Assembly: GCA_017303415.1 (NCBI GenBank)
Contig: JAFLBJ010000002.1
Location: forward strand, 188,001-252,000
From: Chitinophagales bacterium
GTDB lineage: Bacteria > Bacteroidota > Bacteroidia > Chitinophagales > Chitinophagaceae
Reading direction: 5' to 3'
Length of the DNA stretch: 64,000 bases
Shown one piece after another: positions 60,838 through 64,000 of this stretch (positions within the stretch are counted from its first letter, which is position 1; each line of letters starts with the position of its first letter). The notes beneath the pieces are model-generated. The model worked only from the letters and a program-made list of their open reading frames with translations. It was not told the origin of the DNA and searched no databases. A program made the translations under genes and the position numbers.

Positions 60838-61380
60838 ATGGATTTAGAAAATTACAATAACATCAAAAACCAAGTCATCGAACACGGCTATGAGCATGAT
60901 ATCAAATGGCAAGAAAATGTGACTGAATGCACGAATCAATACGAGTTTTTTTTTGAAACCTGTTGGGTTATTTTAAATAGCGGGATGAAGGAACAAATTG
61001 CCAGAAAGATATGGGAAAGAATCAAAAAAGCATGGGAGGACGGCGTTGATATTTCAGAGGTTTTCAAACACAATGGGAAGGTTAAGGCAATAAAGTATGT
61101 AGAGGAAAATCAATCTAGGCTTTTTGAAGAATATGTGTTAGCGGAAAATAAAATTGATTACCTAAAAACAATCCCATTTATAGGCAATATAACCTGCTAC
61201 CATTTGGCTAAAAACCTAGGGCATGATTGCGTAAAACCAGACAGGCATTTGGTAAGAGTAGCGAAAACTTATAATGAAACGCCAGATAGTCTTTGCGAAA
61301 AAATAAGTAAGCAATCGGGAGATAGAAAATGTGTAGTAGATATTGTTTTATGGAGGGCTTGCAATTTGGGCATTCTGTGA
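60838..61380 (+). CDS. HhH-GPD DNA glycosylase-like protein
   Basis: 180 residues. IDYLKTIPFIGNITCYHLAKNLGHDCVKPDRHLVRVAK (about 107-144) has a helix-hairpin-helix (PFIGNITCYHLAKNLG) and the catalytic-type aspartate in VKPDRHL. This is the pattern of HhH-GPD base-excision enzymes (Nth, AlkA-like, Tag). ETCWVILNSGMKEQIARKIW also resembles the first helices of such enzymes. No FeS-cluster cysteines are seen. It may remove modified bases, possibly from the host or from phage competitors. AT-rich relative to tail genes. Confidence 0.7.
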   Translation: MDLENYNNIKNQVIEHGYEHDIKWQENVTECTNQYEFFFETCWVILNSGMKEQIARKIWERIKKAWEDGVDISEVFKHNGKVKAIKYVEENQSRLFEEYVLAENKIDYLKTIPFIGNITCYHLAKNLGHDCVKPDRHLVRVAKTYNETPDSLCEKISKQSGDRKCVVDIVLWRACNLGIL

Positions 61381-61457
61381 TGAAAAAACAAATCGACCCA
61401 AAACCAAAGACAATTCGTATTTCTACCTTGATATTTCTGTAACCCCTTTAATCGTAA

Positions 61458-61991
61458 ATGATGGTACTACCCAAACAGTACGAATACCTGGCGAGTGAGC
61501 CGGGCCCGAAAATGCTGATCGAGGCATTGAAGTTATTAGGCACAAAGGAGATAACCGGAAAAAAACACTCACCGGAAATACTTGAATGGGCAGATGAACT
61601 TGAATTGGAAAATCTGTACTCAAACGATGAGATTCCTTGGTGTGGACTATTTGTGGCAATTGTGGCCAAACGGGGAGAAAAGGAAGTGCCCAAAAACCCT
61701 CTATGGGCTTTAAACTGGCAACACTTTGGCCGTCCCGTTAAAGATGCCATGCTGGGAGATGTGTTAGTTTTCCGGCGTAAGTCCGGGGGGCATGTGGGTC
61801 TGTATGTTGGAGAGGACAGGACAGCCTACCATGTTTTAGGAGGCAATCAAGGGAATGAGGTCAATATAACCAGGATACTGAGGAATCGACTTCATGCAAT
61901 TAGAAGGCCAACTTGGAAAATAGCGCAACCGGCGAATGTCAGAAAAATATTCCTGAACACTCAGGGCCACGTATCCACAAACGAGGCATAA
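61458..61991 (+). CDS. Endolysin of the TIGR02594 / NlpC-CHAP-like family
   Basis: 177 residues. The start AALKLLGTKEITGKKHSPEILEWADELELENLYSNDEIPWCGLFVAIVAKR-like segment (about 22-72) has the catalytic cysteine in PWCGLF. Histidine follows in SGGHVGLYVGED, and a third residue in LGGNQGNEVNI. This is the TIGR02594 peptidoglycan amidase/endopeptidase pattern common in phages. No signal peptide, so it needs the holin. Last gene of the prophage, before a strong terminator. Confidence 0.85.
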   Translation: MMVLPKQYEYLASEPGPKMLIEALKLLGTKEITGKKHSPEILEWADELELENLYSNDEIPWCGLFVAIVAKRGEKEVPKNPLWALNWQHFGRPVKDAMLGDVLVFRRKSGGHVGLYVGEDRTAYHVLGGNQGNEVNITRILRNRLHAIRRPTWKIAQPANVRKIFLNTQGHVSTNEA

Positions 61992-62067
61992 AGTAGCTGC
62001 GATTTTGCAGTAACCCAAAGGTGGTACTCTGGGTTAGTAATCGTTTCTCATAAGCAGTTGGTTTTAG

Positions 62068-62101
62068 TGCCTGCCCCGTGTCTACGGGGGAGGCTTTTTT
62101 T
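62068..62101 (+). terminator. Rho-independent terminator at the end of the late operon
   Basis: GCCT-G-CCCCG (62068-62077) pairs with CGGGG-G-AGGC (62084-62093), followed by eight T. It stops late transcription before the right end of the prophage and the host gene beyond. Confidence 0.88.
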
Positions 62102-62134
62102 GTTGGAGGCCGCAAGGTTAAAATATTGGTTTCG

Positions 62135-62228
62135 GGATTGAATTTCGGCTATTTTTGACGTTATGCCGGAGATTCAAAATAGGCACTTTTTAAATTTCGG
62201 ACATGGATTTTTTAAATTTCCGGCCTTA
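62135..62228 (-). repeat. Prophage right end with transposase-binding sites R1, R2 and probable R3
   Basis: Reading inward from 62228, R1 is the terminal repeat (TAAGGCCGGAAATTTAAA). R2 is CCGAAATTTAAAAAGTGC at 62183-62200, exactly the 18 bp of L2. R3 is a weaker copy, CCGAAATTCAATCC, at 62135-62148. Distances from the end are about 1, 29 and 81 bp, very close to Mu attR. The two close sites on the right against the wide left spacing set the orientation. Confidence 0.75.
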
Positions 62229-62232
62229 AGTG
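62229..62232. repeat. Right copy of the 4-bp target-site duplication (AGTG)
   Basis: AGTG directly follows the prophage end CCTTA and equals 23346-23349. Confidence 0.8.
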
Positions 62233-62734
62233 GGAGTGCGGTCGCGGTCTTAAACACATTGTTTTGGATAGAACCGATCTGGAGCAGTGTTTTTGAACAA
62301 CGCTGATAATATTCGCGACCTATGCTGTCGGTCTCCCCATACTCAGCGCGATAGCGAATGGTATTTTCCAGCCCGTCTTCCTTTAAATATTCGGTGAATT
62401 TCGCGGGCTCCAGTTCAATAAAAGAGTTGGTGCTGTTAAAGGCGATTAAGGCATTTCCTTCGTCGTAGATATTTAATTGGAGGGAGTCGCCACTGGCCCC
62501 GGTGATATGGTCGGAGATATTGGCTTGCACGCCACCATAATAGAGTTGGAGGGAATTGATCTTTTCTTTGTTGCCTTTCCAGTTCTCCCCTTCAAAGTTC
62601 TCACCCACATAGAACCGGATATTAACGGATTCGCCTCTTTTATAAATGAATTTTTCCGGTTGGAGCCAAAACTCGTGCGCGCTGGTCAATATCAGGAGAA
62701 TCAAAAGGAGTGAATAGTTCCCTATTTTTCTCAT
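62229..62734 (-). pseudogene. DUF4198-family protein, N-terminal part cut off by the prophage
   Basis: From ATG 62734: a signal peptide (IGNYSLLLILLILTSA), then HEFWLQPEKFIYKRGESVNIRFYVGENFEGENW, the usual start of periplasmic DUF4198/NikM-like proteins, whose role in metal uptake is assumed for some members. The reading continues into phage DNA and stops after about 19 foreign residues at 62174. Paired with 23054-23349, it forms one interrupted gene. Confidence 0.9.
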
Positions 62735-62783
62735 GGGTGATAAATTATTAATTATTGATTATGGGGTAATTGAAATTAATAAT

Positions 62784-63593
62784 TCACTTCAGCAGATCAT
62801 CCATATTCCGGTCATTCGAAATCTTTCCTCTTTCTTCCAGCATCCGCATTTCTTTGGCATCTTTAAGGAATTCCGAAGCGAATATGAAGTCGTTGAGTCG
62901 CTGATTTTTACTAAATATGATCTCGCGTTTACTGCCTTCCCATTCCTTACGCCCCTGGTACATATAGAGGATATAGTCACCGGTTTCCATTACGCTGTTC
63001 ATATCATGCGTATTCACCACGGTGGTGATATTGTATTCTTTGGTGATCTCCTGGATCAGTTTATCGATCACCATGGCGGTTTGGGGATCCAACCCGGAAT
63101 TGGGTTCATCCACAAAAAGGTATTTGGGATTGAGGACAATGGCCCGGGCGATGCCCACCCTTTTTTTCATCCCGCCACTGAGTTCGGCCGGAAATTTCTT
63201 ATTGGTATCTTTCAGGTTCACGCGATCCAGCACCTCATTCACCCGTTCCAGCTTTTTGGAAAAAGAATCCCGGGTGAACATGTTCAGCGGGAACATGACA
63301 TTCTCTTCTACGGTTAAACTATCAAATAAAGCAGAGCCCTGAAAAAGCATACCGATCTCTTTCCGGATCTCGGTCTTTTCAGCCCGGCTCATTTGAATAA
63401 AATCATGTCCATGATAAAGGATCTCCCCCTGTTCGGGGACAAAAAGCCCGACCATGCATTTCATCAAAACGGTCTTACCACTTCCGCTTGTGCCAATGAT
63501 AAGGTTGCATTGTCCTGCCTTCATCACGGAGCTGACATCTTCGATTACGACCTTGTCGTTAAAACTCTTCTTTATGTTCTTTAATTCGATCAT
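62784..63593 (-). CDS. mlaF: MlaF-type ABC transporter ATP-binding protein
   Basis: 269 residues. Walker A GTSGSGKTVLMK (about 34-45), signature LSGGMKKRVGIARAI, Walker B YLFVDEPNSGLDP and the switch histidine in VNTHDMNS are all present. The family name follows from its position beside the MlaE permease. The complex moves phospholipids between the membranes to keep outer-membrane lipid asymmetry. The C-terminal extension (EFLKDAKEMRMLEERGK) is typical of Bacteroidota members. It begins 2 bp after mlaE. Confidence 0.9.
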   Translation of the reverse strand: MIELKNIKKSFNDKVVIEDVSSVMKAGQCNLIIGTSGSGKTVLMKCMVGLFVPEQGEILYHGHDFIQMSRAEKTEIRKEIGMLFQGSALFDSLTVEENVMFPLNMFTRDSFSKKLERVNEVLDRVNLKDTNKKFPAELSGGMKKRVGIARAIVLNPKYLFVDEPNSGLDPQTAMVIDKLIQEITKEYNITTVVNTHDMNSVMETGDYILYMYQGRKEWEGSKREIIFSKNQRLNDFIFASEFLKDAKEMRMLEERGKISNDRNMDDLLK

Positions 63594-63595
63594 GG

Positions 63596-64000
63596 TTACA
63601 AGAGTAGGGCGGCGAGTACATAGTCAGCAAAAAGGATGAGTATACAACTGATCACCACCGCGCGGGTACTTGACCTGCCGATCTCCAGGGCTCCTCCTTT
63701 TACATAATATCCAAAGTAAGCGGGTATGCTGGAAAGAATAAAGGCAAAAGTGTAGGCTTTGGCCAGAGCAAAGATGACATTGAAGGGCATAAAGCCATCC
63801 AGCAGACCCTTGTCAAAGGTGCTGTTGGAAAGGATATTGGCCGCAGAGCCGGCCAACCGGCCTCCCCAGATTCCCAGAACCGCGGCGATCACCACAAGCA
63901 TCGGAATCACCACGAGGGCGCCCAATACTTTGGGTAAAATGAGATAGGTTTTTGTGTTGACCCCCATGATTTCCAGGGCGTCGATCTGTTCACTCACCCG
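63596..64000 (-). CDS. mlaE: MlaE-type phospholipid transport permease, C-terminal part
   Basis: 135 residues to the window edge; the start is outside. VSEQIDALEIMGVNTKTYLILPKVLGALVVIPMLVVIAAVLGIWGG is the conserved MlaE core, followed by two membrane helices (NVIFALAKAYTFAFILSSIPAYFGYYV; AVVISCILILFADYVLAALLL). Permease of the Mla ABC transporter with the adjacent MlaF. Confidence 0.9.
   Translation of the reverse strand, partial: RVSEQIDALEIMGVNTKTYLILPKVLGALVVIPMLVVIAAVLGIWGGRLAGSAANILSNSTFDKGLLDGFMPFNVIFALAKAYTFAFILSSIPAYFGYYVKGGALEIGRSSTRAVVISCILILFADYVLAALLL

Larger units (their letters stand above)
23350..62228. mobile_element. Mu-like transposable prophage, complete, 38,879 bp
   Basis: The element carries a MuA-type DDE transposase, MuB ATPase, Ner-like and repressor proteins, Gam, GemA-like protein, and Mu-type head genes (gp27/gp28 terminase, DUF935 portal, gpF, gpG, gp36/gp37-like). 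Its ends are imperfect inverted repeats starting TAAGG, flanked by AGTG. No tyrosine or serine integrase is present. All core modules are intact, so it is probably functional. It is inserted in a DUF4198 gene. Confidence 0.93.

Noticed and set aside
23350..62228. Integration by a site-specific integrase
   Set aside because: No tyrosine or serine recombinase is encoded. A MuA/MuB pair and a short target duplication inside a gene point to transposition.
23345..62233. 5-bp target-site duplication as in Mu
   Set aside because: Extending AGTG by one base on either side gives mismatches (GAGTG versus AAGTG; AGTGT versus AGTGG), and only 4 bp restores the host reading frame.

Overview
The host DNA looks like a member of the Bacteroidota, probably Chitinophagales (inference). 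Promoters carry the TAnnTTTG -7 box. Exported proteins have the Bacteroidota style of signal peptide ending near Ala-Gln or Ser-Gln. The gene families present (a very large alpha-2-macroglobulin, a Kdp operon carrying its own porin, MlaE/MlaF) fit that group.

Host part (1-23349 and 62229-64000). In order: the start of rarA, aspS, an MtfA-like metallopeptidase, a small membrane protein, an FAD oxidoreductase, a 2042-residue alpha-2-macroglobulin, a small exported protein behind a good sigma-54 promoter, sucD, and a leftward K+ uptake block. That block reads NtrC-type regulator, kdpF, kdpA, kdpB, kdpC, porin, a KdpD input protein, and a separate histidine kinase. KdpD is thus split in two, and the only nearby response regulator is of the sigma-54 activator type. 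The gaps between 3.0 and 5.3 kb are filled by three different tandem repeats of roughly 7-10 bp, each followed by its inverted copy, plus a nested palindromic REP-like unit. An mlaF gene and part of mlaE close the window.

Prophage (23350-62228, 38,879 bp). A Mu-like transposable phage is inserted in a DUF4198 gene. Its ends can be fixed to the base: imperfect terminal inverted repeats begin 5'-TAAGG, they are flanked by a 4-bp duplication AGTG, and removing the phage plus one AGTG restores the host reading frame across a canonical family motif. An 18-bp internal site recurs at the spacing expected of Mu attL (far) and attR (near).

The early region runs rightward: repressor (divergent), a Ner-like protein, a DDE transposase (MuA), the MuB ATPase, a DnaA-like HTH protein and Gam. 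A roughly 640-nt non-coding tract follows that appears to encode ornate structured RNA. Next come accessory genes: a deoxyribosyltransferase-like protein, a P-loop NTPase, a C5-cytosine methylase, ASCH and MazG-like proteins, a GemA-like protein and a lipoprotein. Then a C4-type antisense RNA precedes an AntA/AntB antirepressor. A second copy of the repressor operator sits before a small gene that may be the late activator.

Late genes form two divergent blocks. Leftward from 43.4 kb are terminase, head-tail connector, portal, gpF, gpG and tail completion genes. Rightward from 43.6 kb are protease/scaffold, capsid, tail tube, a tail chaperone pair joined by a likely -1 frameshift, tape measure, baseplate-like protein, three consecutive proteins with Sec signal peptides (SGNH-hydrolase fibre, fibronectin III protein, esterase/beta-helix protein), and a membrane-rich lysis cassette with a probable single-protein spanin, a DNA glycosylase-like protein and an endolysin.

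The most promising undescribed elements are the structured RNA tract at 29.17-29.81 kb, the C4-like RNA that pairs with the start of the antirepressor, the shared repressor operator at 36.9 kb, and the exported fibre cluster.
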